A stretch of DNA of 49,265 nucleotides, taken from positions 8,447-57,711 of the forward strand of contig PLEY01000135.1 in assembly GCA_003136595.1 (NCBI GenBank). Reading direction: 5' to 3'. Origin of the DNA: Burkholderiales bacterium (lineage in GTDB: Bacteria > Pseudomonadota > Gammaproteobacteria > Burkholderiales > Burkholderiaceae_D). The notes under the pieces were generated by a model, which was given only the letters and a program-made list of their open reading frames with translations, ran no database searches and had not been told where the DNA came from. Shown piece after piece: positions 26,615-35,554 of the stretch. How positions within the stretch are numbered: the stretch's first letter is position 1; each line of letters opens with the position of its first letter. A program made the position numbers and the translations under genes.

Positions 26615-29600
26615 ATGCCCGCTGATTTGAAAACCCATGAAGAAGAATCTCGAGTCCGCTCGCTAGCAAGCCTGGACGTTCTCGACTCGGACCCCGAAGC
26701 CGAGTTTGATGCGTTGGCCAAGGCTGCCGCGATCATCTGCCGTACCCCTGTCGCCCTGGTGAGCTTGGTCGACGAGCACAGGCAATGGTTCAAAGCGAAT
26801 GTTGGACTTCCTGGGCTAACCGAAACGCCCCGCGACATCGCATTCTGCGCCCACGCCATTGGTGGAGATAGCCTATTCGTGGTGCCCGATGCGACCAAGG
26901 ACGGCAGGTTCGCCAACAACCCGCTGGTCATAGACGAGCCCCAGGTCCGCTTCTATGCAGGAGCTCCCCTCCGGTTGCGTGACGGCATGCGAGTGGGAAC
27001 TCTGTGCGTCCTTGACCACCAGCCACGAGACCTGTCCGACCAACAGCGAGAGGGCCTCTTACAGTTATCGATCGCCGTGGCGCGGGCGCTTGAGGCGCGC
27101 GTGGCACTGCGGAAATTGGAGCAAGCGGTCCTTCAGAAGTCAGAGAGCGAACGCACCCTGCGCCTTGTTGTGGATACGGTCCCGGCCATGGTGGCCTACT
27201 GGGATCGGGACCTGCGCTGCAAGTTCGCGAATCGCGCACACGAGTCCTGGTACGGCATGAAGCCTGAGGCGCTCGTTGGAAGGCGCATCGAGGAGGTCAT
27301 CGGTCCGGTACGATATGCCGTGAACAGGGAGTACATTGACGCAGCCCTGAATGGGCAAGCTCAGACATTCGAGGGCGTTGTGCCCGGTCCTGAGGATACC
27401 GAGCGAAACACCCTCGCGCACTTCGTGCCGGACATTGTCGATGGCCAGGTCGCTGGATTTCTCGCCCACCTCAGCGATGTATCCCGACTCAAAAGGTCGG
27501 AAGAGGCGCTGCGATGGGAGATGGACCAGCGGGAGCAAGCGTACGAGCTCTTGCGCGCGAGCAATGCCTCTCTGAGCGAAGCGCAGCGGCTAGGAAGAAT
27601 TGGAAGCTGGGTTTGGAGTGTGGCCGATGATCTAACAAAATGGTCCGATGAGTTGCACCGGATATTTGGCCTCGATCCGAGCGCCTCGACGCCAAGCTAC
27701 TCCGAGCAGGCTCGCCTCTACACCACCGAGAGCTTTGCGCGTTTAAGCGCGGCAGTTCAAGCCGCACTAACAACGGGAGATCCCTACGAAATTGAGCTAC
27801 AGTTCTCGCGCGCGGATGGTTCGACAGGATGGTTGGAAGCGCATGGCGCGGCAGAGCGTAACGAAGCCGGTGTGGTCACGCACTTGCATGGCACCGTTCA
27901 GGACATCACTGAACGCCGCGCGTTGACCGAGAAATTGGACGAGCAACACGAACTCATCCGAGTCACTCTTGAGTCCATCGGGGACGCGGTCATCACCACG
28001 AATGGTTCCGGGCACGTGACCTGGCTGAATCCCGCAGCGGAACGTATAACGGGTTGGCTCAACCATGAGGCACAGGGTAAACCGATCTCGACGGTCTTTC
28101 ATATCGTCCACGAGGAGACAAGAAAACCGAGTTGCAGTCCCGTTGACCTCTGTATGAGCCAGCGCGTGCCGACCAAGTTGGCTGACTGCAACATCCTCAT
28201 CTCGCGAGGAGCCAACGAGTTCGGCATCCAGGGTTCCGTAGCGCCCCTCTGGGACGGACATGGCGTGCTGCTCGGAGCCGTCCTGGTCTTCCGGGATGTC
28301 ACGGAACAGCGCCGCCTGAACGGTGAGATGAGCTACCGAGCGACACACGATCCCTTGACAGGCCTGACCAATCGCGCGGAGTTCGAGGCGAGGTTGCGTC
28401 ACACGCTTGGACGAGCGCATCAAGAGAAAAGCGAGCACGCGCTGCTATACATCGACCTTGACCAATTCAAGCTGGTCAATGATGCCTGCGGACACAGTGC
28501 GGGTGACCAGCTTCTACAGCAACTGGCCAAGCTGCTCCGGGATACGGTACGTGCCCGGGATACACTCTCGCGAATTGGCGGCGACGAATTTGCCGTCATT
28601 CTTGAGTACTGCACGAGCGAACAGGCCGCGCATGTGGCGCAGAAAATCTGCAACCGGATGGACGAGTTCCGCTTCGTTCATGACGGGCGTCGATTTAGGG
28701 TTGGCGGAAGTATCGGCCTTGTGCCGCTGGACAATCGCTGGGCATCACCCGTCGCGGTTCTGCAAGCGGCAGACACTTCGTGCTATGCAGCGAAGGACGC
28801 AGGCAGAAATTGCGTGCACATTTGGCTTGACAGCGATGTGGCGATGCACGCTCGTCAAAGGGAGACGGCATGGGCTGCGCGTCTCGATTACGCCATCGAC
28901 GAAGGCCAATTCGTGCTCCATGCCCAGAAGATCATTTCACTTCGGGCGGAGGCGGGCGCCGCACTCCATGCCGAGGTACTCCTGCGGATGGTCGATACCG
29001 ATGGCAGCCTGATTGCACCAAGCGCGTTTCTTCCGGCGGCTGAACGTTTCCATCTTTCTTCCCGAATCGACAGTTGGGTCTTGCGCAGGGTTGTTGCCAC
29101 TTTGCTGGCCCGGGCGGACCTGTCGGCCATCGACACGCTGTGCGTCAACTTGTCCGGCCAGTCGATCGGAGACTGCGAGTTCCTCCGTCAAACGGTTGAA
29201 ACCCTCAGAGCCTCGGGAGTAGAGGTCTGCAAGCGGCTCTGCCTCGAGATCACTGAGACCGCTGCAGTCACCAATCTGGTTGACGCCGCACAGTTCGTCG
29301 AAGAGGTCCGGGCGCTCGGTGTTCGCGTCGCTCTGGATGATTTTGGGGCTGGAGCGTCTTCCTTCAGATATCTGAAGTCGCTCGCAGTAGACCTCGTGAA
29401 GATTGACGGCCAGTTCGTCCGCAATATCATGGACGACCCACTAGACGATGCAACCGTGCGCTGCTTCGTCGAAGTCGCGCGCGTGGTCGGTGTGAAGACC
29501 GTCGCAGAGTTCGTTGACAAGCCTGCTGTCTTGGCACGCATGAAGGAAATTGGAGTCGACTATGGGCAGGGTTTTCTCCTGCATCGCCCCGAACCGATCG

Positions 29601-29674
29601 AGAATTTGCTGGAAAAATTCGCCGCGGCGCAGCGAGCCGCGTCGGACACCGTTGCCGCTGCCAGCCAAGCGTGA
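26615..29674 (+). CDS. GAF-PAS-GGDEF-EAL cyclic-di-GMP signalling protein
   Basis: The 1019-residue cytoplasmic protein has no membrane span. An N-terminal GAF domain (about 20-165; FAKAAAIICRTPVALVSLVDE-type start, ICRTPVALVSLVDEHRQWFK) is followed by PAS domains at about 178-300 (TVPAMVAYWDRDLRCKFANR), 320-440 (GSWVWSVADDLTKWSDELHR) and 447-570 (ESIGDAVITTNGSGHVTWLN). The GGDEF domain (about 572-735) has an intact active site in SRIGGDEFAVIL and can in principle make cyclic-di-GMP. The EAL domain (about 755-1005) reads EVLLR instead of EALLR, a tolerated variant, and keeps NLSGQS, CLEITET and LDDFGAGASSF, so phosphodiesterase activity is likely. ATG at 26615 has AAGGG seven bases upstream. 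It stands alone. Confidence 0.93.
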   Translation: MPADLKTHEEESRVRSLASLDVLDSDPEAEFDALAKAAAIICRTPVALVSLVDEHRQWFKANVGLPGLTETPRDIAFCAHAIGGDSLFVVPDATKDGRFANNPLVIDEPQVRFYAGAPLRLRDGMRVGTLCVLDHQPRDLSDQQREGLLQLSIAVARALEARVALRKLEQAVLQKSESERTLRLVVDTVPAMVAYWDRDLRCKFANRAHESWYGMKPEALVGRRIEEVIGPVRYAVNREYIDAALNGQAQTFEGVVPGPEDTERNTLAHFVPDIVDGQVAGFLAHLSDVSRLKRSEEALRWEMDQREQAYELLRASNASLSEAQRLGRIGSWVWSVADDLTKWSDELHRIFGLDPSASTPSYSEQARLYTTESFARLSAAVQAALTTGDPYEIELQFSRADGSTGWLEAHGAAERNEAGVVTHLHGTVQDITERRALTEKLDEQHELIRVTLESIGDAVITTNGSGHVTWLNPAAERITGWLNHEAQGKPISTVFHIVHEETRKPSCSPVDLCMSQRVPTKLADCNILISRGANEFGIQGSVAPLWDGHGVLLGAVLVFRDVTEQRRLNGEMSYRATHDPLTGLTNRAEFEARLRHTLGRAHQEKSEHALLYIDLDQFKLVNDACGHSAGDQLLQQLAKLLRDTVRARDTLSRIGGDEFAVILEYCTSEQAAHVAQKICNRMDEFRFVHDGRRFRVGGSIGLVPLDNRWASPVAVLQAADTSCYAAKDAGRNCVHIWLDSDVAMHARQRETAWAARLDYAIDEGQFVLHAQKIISLRAEAGAALHAEVLLRMVDTDGSLIAPSAFLPAAERFHLSSRIDSWVLRRVVATLLARADLSAIDTLCVNLSGQSIGDCEFLRQTVETLRASGVEVCKRLCLEITETAAVTNLVDAAQFVEEVRALGVRVALDDFGAGASSFRYLKSLAVDLVKIDGQFVRNIMDDPLDDATVRCFVEVARVVGVKTVAEFVDKPAVLARMKEIGVDYGQGFLLHRPEPIENLLEKFAAAQRAASDTVAAASQA

Positions 29675-30148
29675 CGTTTCTCGGTGGGGTCGGGAGCGTG
29701 ACGGACTACAGCTCCTGCCCAGTCTGGCGCCCAAGTGCCGCTGGATCGCGGGATCGTTGCATTCAATGGACCAGGCCCGGATCCGCATCCGTGCGATGGG
29801 TACGACCGCGAAGGCCCTGGATCCGTCGGTCGGCAGCACGACTCGTCCTGGCGCATCTCGCAGAGCCAGACCCGTCAGGTCGTTGCGAGCCGCCCCGGAT
29901 CGCCCATGACCTCCTCGCTAAAGGGCCGTGCCATCCGCCTTACATGCGGGGTGGCCGGAGTAAGACTATCTCCTACCTGAGCCGAGTGCCGTGGATTGGG
30001 GTTTTCGCGGCACGATACTTCACTCTTCGAGGAGTGAATCGCAGGCTAAAACAGGCTTGCTTGATAGGCCAGAAATCTGTTGAAGTAACTCCCGTAGCCA
30101 TCGTGCAATCTGCCCATCATCTCTCGCCTTCCCGATACTGGAAAATTC
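29675..30148. other. Intergenic region, no gene recognised
   Basis: About 470 bases follow the GGDEF-EAL gene. No open frame shows family resemblance and no hairpin with a T-run was found. The right end should hold the promoter of the small membrane-protein gene. Confidence 0.5.
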
Positions 30149-30445
30149 ATGACAGATCATTCCTTGACGTTCAACGCAGGCCTCGTGGCCGGTGTGCAGC
30201 AGTTGGGCCGTTCGAACTCGTATAAGCTCACCTTGAGTCTGGCTGCGATGGTCGTGTTGCTGCCACTCGTGATTTATTCGAGCTGGCTCCAGCGCGACGC
30301 GATGCCGGGCCCTGATCTGCTCGGAGCCACGGTGCTGATTACGCTGGCGAACGCCATTGCAGCCACCTCGATCGCAGCGCTCTTGACCAGCGCCGCTCGG
30401 GCGCCCCGAGCAAAGCCCGGCGCCACCGGGTCCGCTGAAAGCTGA
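30149..30445 (+). CDS. Small membrane protein, two helices
   Basis: The 98-residue protein has two hydrophobic helices (about 28-46, TLSLAAMVVLLPLVIYS, and 58-82, LGATVLITLANAIAATSIAALL) joined by a short polar loop, and a basic, flexible C-terminus (RAPRAKPGATG). No family is recognised. ATG at 30149 has GGAA five bases upstream. It stands alone between two gene-poor stretches. Confidence 0.6.
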   Translation: MTDHSLTFNAGLVAGVQQLGRSNSYKLTLSLAAMVVLLPLVIYSSWLQRDAMPGPDLLGATVLITLANAIAATSIAALLTSAARAPRAKPGATGSAES

Positions 30446-31382
30446 CTTTATGCCCTCGGGGGGATTTGATTCAGATCGCGCATTCGCCGTTAGGTCACGC
30501 CTCGTTTAGCGCGCAGCAACCTCTCACCCCGAAGAAATCAAAGCGGAATGCAGAGCACGGATCGCCCTGAGTGGCCTTGGCGCCCGGGCGGGCTGGCTGA
30601 AGCGAGCACGATCAAGCCGCACGGTTCGGGATCTGAGGGCATCCGGAGCCTGAGCCGTCGCAAGCCCTAAACTCGTCCCCTGGCGCGACCCCTAGCGCGA
30701 CCCGTGGCGCGTCGCTAAGCATGAGCCTTGGCGGGACCCCAAGCGGGGAGTGGTACAAACCTCTTGATGGTCGTGGAGCCTTGGGGGCGGGTCTCTGTCG
30801 GCGAGCCCGACGGGCGCGGCAGATCCGTCTCGCGCGCTAGGTGCACGCCGAGAGGCCGGCCTGAGGCCATCGCCTTCCCGGATTCTGGAACGGTCCGGCA
30901 ATGCCCGGCCGGCCGCCGGGCCGCATGACAGGCCGGCTGGCCGACCCAGATTGACTTCACCCGCGACACCCGGATCACAGTCCGCGTGGGGCGATCAGGA
31001 CGGCACCGGCGTTGTCGAGCCGGGACACTCGCGTCCGGCATCGGCCACTACAGTCCTCGCACGCCTATTCCAACATTGGAATCTGGTGCGGGGTAGATGG
31101 ACATCCAGCAGATTGCTCCACCGTACCGCTGGCCCGGGACGATTTACGGAGGCCGGACCGCGCGCCGGAAGTCCCCGAAATTGGCGGCGGTCCCGTTTAT
31201 CGTCAGGAATTTCAAGGGGTGCAGCTCGAGACATCAGGTCCTTCCCCTTCTGCCCGACCACTGCGAGGCGATGGGCAGTGCGTCGCAGGGCAGCATATGT
31301 TTGCCTATATGTGCGCCACAGTACCGAGTACGGGGAAGGGTCAATTCAGAATTCAAAAACTCAAACCCATGCCCAAACAATC
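30446..31382. other. Gene-poor region upstream of the second Crp-type regulator
   Basis: About 940 bases without a recognisable gene. It includes a short 12-bp tandem repeat at 30678-30713. Long open frames crossing it, including an in-frame extension of the regulator back to 30951, lack coding character. The right end is less GC-rich, as expected for a promoter. Confidence 0.5.
30678..30713. repeat. 12-bp imperfect tandem repeat, three copies
   Basis: Three adjacent units read CCCTGGCGCGAC, CCCTAGCGCGAC and CCGTGGCGCGTC. The second differs from the first by one base, the third by two. It lies in non-coding DNA. Confidence 0.75.
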
Positions 31383-32144
31383 ATGCCGCAACTTGCTTAT
31401 CGCTCGGAGCGAGCCCCACCCGGTTCCCTGGGCTCGCCTCGGGACCCAAGGTCGAACCACATCCTTGCCGCATTGCCCACTACGGAGTGGAAGCTATGGG
31501 AGGCGTATCTTGAGCCGATCGAGATGCCGTTGGCTAAGGTACTGCACGAATCGGGCGAGGTGTTTCACTACGTCTATTTTCCGACGACCGCCATAATCTC
31601 GTTGCTCTATCTGCTCGAAAACGGCGCTTCCGCAGAGATCGCGATCGTCGGAAACGAAGGGATGGCCGGGATTGCGTTGTTCATGGGCGGGAAGTCCACT
31701 CCCAGTCAGGCCGTGGTGCAAAGTGCCGGGCATGGCTTTCGACTGCCGGCAGCGCGCCTCATGGAGGACTTCGAACGCGCACCCATCCTGCATCTGTTTC
31801 TGCGCTATACCCAGGCGCTCATCACGCAGATGGCCCAGACGGCCGTTTGCAACAGGCACCACTCTCTCGACCAGCAACTGTGCCGCTGGCTGCTTATCAG
31901 CATGGACCGCTTGCAAGGTAACGAACTCAAGATGACTCAAGAGTTGATTGCCAACATGCTGGGCGTGCGTCGCGAGGGGGTCACCGAGGCTGCACTGAAA
32001 TTGCAAAGGGCGGGACTCATCAGCTATGCGCGGGGCCTGATCAAGGTGCTCGATCGCAAGGGAATAGAGGCGCGCTGCTGCGAATGCTATGCAGTTGTGC
32101 GCAAGGAATATGACCGGCTCCTGCCGGACAGGGTTGCAACATAG
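31383..32144 (+). CDS. Crp/Fnr-family transcriptional regulator (copy 2)
   Basis: The 253-residue protein is a paralogue of the regulator at 11287-12063. Shared blocks include YFPTTAIISLLYLLENGAS, IVGNEGMAGIALFMGG, LRYTQALITQMAQTAVCNRH, HSLDQQLCRWLL and the winged helix MTQELIANMLGVRREGVT followed by AALKLQ. The recognition-helix segment GVRREGVT-x-AALKLQ is the same in both, so they may bind the same DNA site. As in copy 1, there is a C-x-C motif near the end (CCECYAVV) and no Fnr-type N-terminal cysteine cluster. ATG at 31383 was chosen because homology starts just after it. Upstream extension is non-coding. Confidence 0.85.
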   Translation: MPQLAYRSERAPPGSLGSPRDPRSNHILAALPTTEWKLWEAYLEPIEMPLAKVLHESGEVFHYVYFPTTAIISLLYLLENGASAEIAIVGNEGMAGIALFMGGKSTPSQAVVQSAGHGFRLPAARLMEDFERAPILHLFLRYTQALITQMAQTAVCNRHHSLDQQLCRWLLISMDRLQGNELKMTQELIANMLGVRREGVTEAALKLQRAGLISYARGLIKVLDRKGIEARCCECYAVVRKEYDRLLPDRVAT

Positions 32145-32366
32145 TTTGATGTGGGGGGCCACCGGCCTGCGCGGATTCGGCCTTGGGCGTCGCGTAGCCG
32201 GAACGCTGAATCCGTCGCGGTCGCCGCTCCCCCTAAACTCCGCTCGGCATCCACGCGCATGCGATCACTGCGATCACCTCCTCCCCGCCCGCCCGAAGTA
32301 GGGCTGCGCTGCGTTGGGTTAATATTGGGGATCCGTCACCACCGGACCAATCGGCACGGGCCCCGC

Positions 32367-32789
32367 ATGGATACCGCGCGACTTCTCGAGGCAGGCGTAG
32401 CGACTGGTTTGCTGGCCAACGGCACCGGCTACCTGATTACGGGCAGGGTCTTTCACCGATTCCAGGCGGGCACGCCGGACACCTGGCGCAAAACAGAGTC
32501 GTGGGCTCACTACACATCGGCGGCAGTTCTTCGAATCCTCGCTTGCGTCGGCGTGTCGCTGCTATACGGAACTCTCAGCGCTCTGGGGCCCCAATTCTCC
32601 CATGCTGGGCTCCTGAACGGGCTCGAATTCGGCGCAGTGCTGTGGTCTGTGACGGTCTTGCCGACCATCCTGGAAACGGCCTTGTTCGTGAACTGGGATC
32701 CGCGATTTGTGCTTGGCCTGCTGCTCGACTGGTTGATCGTCATCACCCTGGCGAGTGTGGGTGCCGCAACCATGAACCAGGTGGTATGA
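32367..32789 (+). CDS. Integral membrane protein, unknown function
   Basis: The 140-residue protein has four likely membrane helices (about 7-27, 50-70, 82-102 and 113-135) with the loop FQAGTPDTWRKTESWAHY after the first. No characterised family is recognised. Its size and helix spacing resemble the protein at 20509-20898, and the two could be distant relatives. ATG at 32367 follows a GGG-rich stretch but no clear Shine-Dalgarno sequence. It is downstream of the second Crp-type regulator on the same strand, 222 bases away. Confidence 0.6.
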   Translation: MDTARLLEAGVATGLLANGTGYLITGRVFHRFQAGTPDTWRKTESWAHYTSAAVLRILACVGVSLLYGTLSALGPQFSHAGLLNGLEFGAVLWSVTVLPTILETALFVNWDPRFVLGLLLDWLIVITLASVGAATMNQVV

Positions 32790-33148
32790 CGATCTCCACC
32801 CGACTTCTGACGCCACGATGACGAGGCAAGGAGCCACGGCACGCAGGCCCGCGCTGCCGTCGGCAAAGTCGAGTTCGCCCCGACGGCGCGCATCAAGCCA
32901 AGAGCGAGCGTTTGCCGGGCTTGAGCGGTGAGTGCGGCCAGATCGGACCCGAGCTGCCTGCGACGGACATCGGCCGATGCAGAGTAAGCAATACCGGCGC
33001 GTTGGGTGTCCCGGGCTGCGTCACTGCCGCGCGGCAAACGTGTCCCCGTGTAGTGCTCAGGTTCCGGGCCTCGGTTCTCCGAGCCAGTTCCTGTTGCGAA
33101 AGGTGTGGGTTGTGCAGCGATTGATGCCGACCTGCGAGATCCCAAGCT
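32790..33148. other. Intergenic region between convergent genes
   Basis: About 360 bases between the membrane-protein stop and the glycosyltransferase-like stop. No gene and no strong terminator hairpin were found. Confidence 0.5.
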
Positions 33149-34861
33149 TTAATCAGGCGCGCCCTGCGCTGCGGCCGACTGAGATGCCCGCAAGCGCTCG
33201 GCAAGCTGGGCAATCGCTGTGCGCCAGTCGCCAGGCGCCGCGGCGCGCAGCAAAGAGACCGTAGGCCACCAGGGATTCGTGTCGTCGGCGATCTGCCACC
33301 GCCAATCAAGCATCGTCGAGCCGAGCAGGATAACGGGCTTGCCGAGCGCTGCGGCAAGGTGAGCGACGGAGCAGTCGATCGCCACGACGACATCGAGCTG
33401 GGAGATGATCGCTGCCGTATCGGCGAAGGTCCGGATCCCCGGGGTGGGATCGTAGACTGGGAGGAGTTTGACTAACTCGTCGAGTTCCGGCCGGCGATCG
33501 ATTGAGAGATTGACCCAGCGCACGTCTGAGACCTGAGTCAAGGGGGTGAGCTGATCGATGGGTATCGAGCGCACCCAGTCGTCGCCCCGATTGGGGTTGC
33601 CCAGTATCGCCAAGCCGATGCGCCGACCCGGCAATCCACCTAGAGGCGGTTCCCGTTCGTCGATATGTGCCCGAGCGGTAGACAAAACCAGGGGGGTGCG
33701 TGCGGCGTCTCGAGAAAGTTGAAGGACGCTCATGAGGCCAAGGAGCGGGACCACGAAGCTGCAGTTTCTGGCCAGTCGATCCGCCTCGGGGCCGGGCACC
33801 AGGACCTCCTCGGCGCCTGTGCCTGTTCCGACCAGTTCCACCAACTCGGGCTTTACGCAAAGAACAAAGCGGATTCCGCGTGCCGAGAGTGCGCGCAAGA
33901 AGCGCAGTGCGATGAGCGCGTCGCCCGTGCCCTGGTCCTGGTAGACGAACAGCCTCCCGTCTCCCGGGTTCTCTCCAAGCCACTCGGGCCGGTCAAGGCG
34001 CACCGCTCTGGGCAGGATGGCCCGCCACGCTTGTTTGAGCAAGAGCCAACCCTCATGCGAACGGTCCGTACCCTCGATGATGAGTGCTTCGCCCAAGGCT
34101 TGCCGCGCGGAGGGGCGGCTCGGATCCAGTTGGTGGTAGCGCTCTGCAAAGCGCTTGAAGCTTGCGGCATCTCCCCTGCGGTGGTGGGCGAGCGCGAAGG
34201 CACTGACGATGTTGGGCCCGAGTTGCTCGGGGTTGCGTATCGCCGCGACCAGTTCCATGGCGATCGGAAACGTCTCCCGCCGGTTGGTCGTCAGGGCGAG
34301 CAGGTGCTCAACCCCGACAGGGTCAAGCGTCTGATTGCGAAATGCAAGAAGCAGCTTACCCAGGTGGCGCTCGCGCGCAGCCGTGACGAGATCTCGATCA
34401 TCGCCAGACTTGCGGGCGGCCCCATATTGGTTGTTCAGGCTCTCCAGGTTGATGAGCGGAGTGATGAAGTCAGGGTCAGCTTCAATCGACCGATGATAGT
34501 GAGCCGCAGCCTCATCGAATTGATCCCGGCCGGCCTGGATGGCGCCCAGAAGATTCTCGAGAAAGGCATCCCCTGGCTTAAGCGCGGAGGTGTCGAAGGC
34601 CACCTCGTAGGCGCGCGGGAACTCTTTCATCAGGAACAGCACGCTCGCGAGCATTGCGCCGACTTCGAAGTCACGCGGAAAACGCATCCGGCACGCTTCG
34701 AGCGCGAGGCGTGCCTCCTCATATCGGTTCTCGCCAATCGCAACCCGGATCGGGCCCAGATCCGGTGCCTCGCTGGAGGTCCCTGGCGGTGAGTCGCAAG
34801 CGACGTGGGGGGCCTGCGCGGGCTTGACTCCGAGCGCGCGTCGAATCAGTGTTCTGATCAT
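33149..34861 (-). CDS. TPR protein with glycosyltransferase family 9-like C-terminal domain
   Basis: About 570 residues. The N-terminal half is helical with TPR-like repeats (for example YEVAFDTSALKPGDAFLENL, DQFDEAAAHYHRSIEADPDF). The C-terminal half has the GT-B look of proteins that follow TPR arrays: FVYQDQGTGDALIALRFLRA, FVVPLLGLMSVLQLS, then DTAAIISQLDVVVAIDCSVA and HLAAALGKPVILLGS, which are typical of ADP-heptose-transferase-like folds. Such TPR-GT proteins often modify protein or surface glycans; the target here is unknown. ATG at 34861 (MIRTLIRRALG) is chosen as a sensible start; an upstream ATG at 34972 is also open. No clear Shine-Dalgarno sequence supports either. Confidence 0.75.
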   Translation of the reverse strand: MIRTLIRRALGVKPAQAPHVACDSPPGTSSEAPDLGPIRVAIGENRYEEARLALEACRMRFPRDFEVGAMLASVLFLMKEFPRAYEVAFDTSALKPGDAFLENLLGAIQAGRDQFDEAAAHYHRSIEADPDFITPLINLESLNNQYGAARKSGDDRDLVTAARERHLGKLLLAFRNQTLDPVGVEHLLALTTNRRETFPIAMELVAAIRNPEQLGPNIVSAFALAHHRRGDAASFKRFAERYHQLDPSRPSARQALGEALIIEGTDRSHEGWLLLKQAWRAILPRAVRLDRPEWLGENPGDGRLFVYQDQGTGDALIALRFLRALSARGIRFVLCVKPELVELVGTGTGAEEVLVPGPEADRLARNCSFVVPLLGLMSVLQLSRDAARTPLVLSTARAHIDEREPPLGGLPGRRIGLAILGNPNRGDDWVRSIPIDQLTPLTQVSDVRWVNLSIDRRPELDELVKLLPVYDPTPGIRTFADTAAIISQLDVVVAIDCSVAHLAAALGKPVILLGSTMLDWRWQIADDTNPWWPTVSLLRAAAPGDWRTAIAQLAERLRASQSAAAQGAPD

Positions 34862-35132
34862 TTCTTCGGGGTGTTTGACGGCAACCCAGGTCGGAGGTCG
34901 GCAACCGCGCGGAGCAAACGCGGCTGGGTGAGGATGCCCGACCGGCCCTGCGCTCAGCCGGACATCTGTCATCCAGGAGAAGAATGTCGTAGTTCCTCTC
35001 CAAAAGCAAAGTGCAGATCAACGCACAGTGAGCGCGCGGCGCGGGCCTTGCTCCTGGAAAACGGCCGCCTTGCCATGACACCCTGCCTGGGCAGACTTCC
35101 GATACGGGGCAGGGCGGCCCGCAGTGCCGGTC

Positions 35133-35423
35133 TTACTGTGCAAACAGCAGGGACCAGTTGGTGAAGGGACGCAGTTCGATCAGTTCCAGCCGGAACATAC
35201 CGCGCGCGACGAGCGGAAGCTTCATGAGTTCTTCGCGTCCATCTTCCACGTTGCGCGCCTCGAGCAGGAAGATGACCCGGCTTCTCTGCGCCGTCGCGTA
35301 AACCTGTCTTAGCACGCCTGCAGCCAGAAGCTTCCAGGATTCCTGGAGTTCACTTGCCAATTCGTCTGCACTCGGCCCCGCTCCCGCCTCCACCGCAAAA
35401 TCGATGATCGCCAGGATTTGCAT
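35133..35423 (-). CDS. Small ferredoxin-fold protein, muconolactone isomerase-like
   Basis: The 96-residue protein reads MQILAIIDFAVEAGAG at the start, has a middle strand RSRVIFLLEARNVEDGREEL, and ends LPLVARGMFRLELIELRPF. The pattern of a strand, helix and strand ending in L-PLV-G-F-E-I-L-PF matches the YCII/muconolactone-isomerase-like group of dimeric alpha-beta barrel proteins, many of unknown function. No catalytic role is claimed. It is the last gene of the minus-strand group after the isochorismatase-fold gene, separated by a 132-base gap that holds a tandem repeat. Confidence 0.65.
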   Translation of the reverse strand: MQILAIIDFAVEAGAGPSADELASELQESWKLLAAGVLRQVYATAQRSRVIFLLEARNVEDGREELMKLPLVARGMFRLELIELRPFTNWSLLFAQ

Positions 35424-35483
35424 GGCTTCCCTCGCCTTGGGGTTTTGCTGGTGGCGTCCGCTGCGCCTCCAGTGTGTCCCTGG

Positions 35484-35536
35484 TTGCGTCCCGATTGCGC
35501 CCTTTGCGCCCCGATTGCGCCCCGATTGCGTCTCTA
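35484..35536. repeat. 11-bp tandem repeat in an intergenic gap
   Basis: Adjacent units TTGCGTCCCGA, TTGCGCCCT, TTGCGCCCCGA, TTGCGCCCCGA and TTGCGTCTCTA form an imperfect array. Two units are identical and one is shortened by two bases. It lies between the isochorismatase-fold gene and the small ferredoxin-fold gene. Confidence 0.8.
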
Positions 35537-35554
35537 CATCCCCCTACTGCGCCC

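Noticed and set aside
33665-34792. Long plus-strand frame (375 codons)
   Set aside because: It is antisense to the TPR-glycosyltransferase gene and has no family resemblance.
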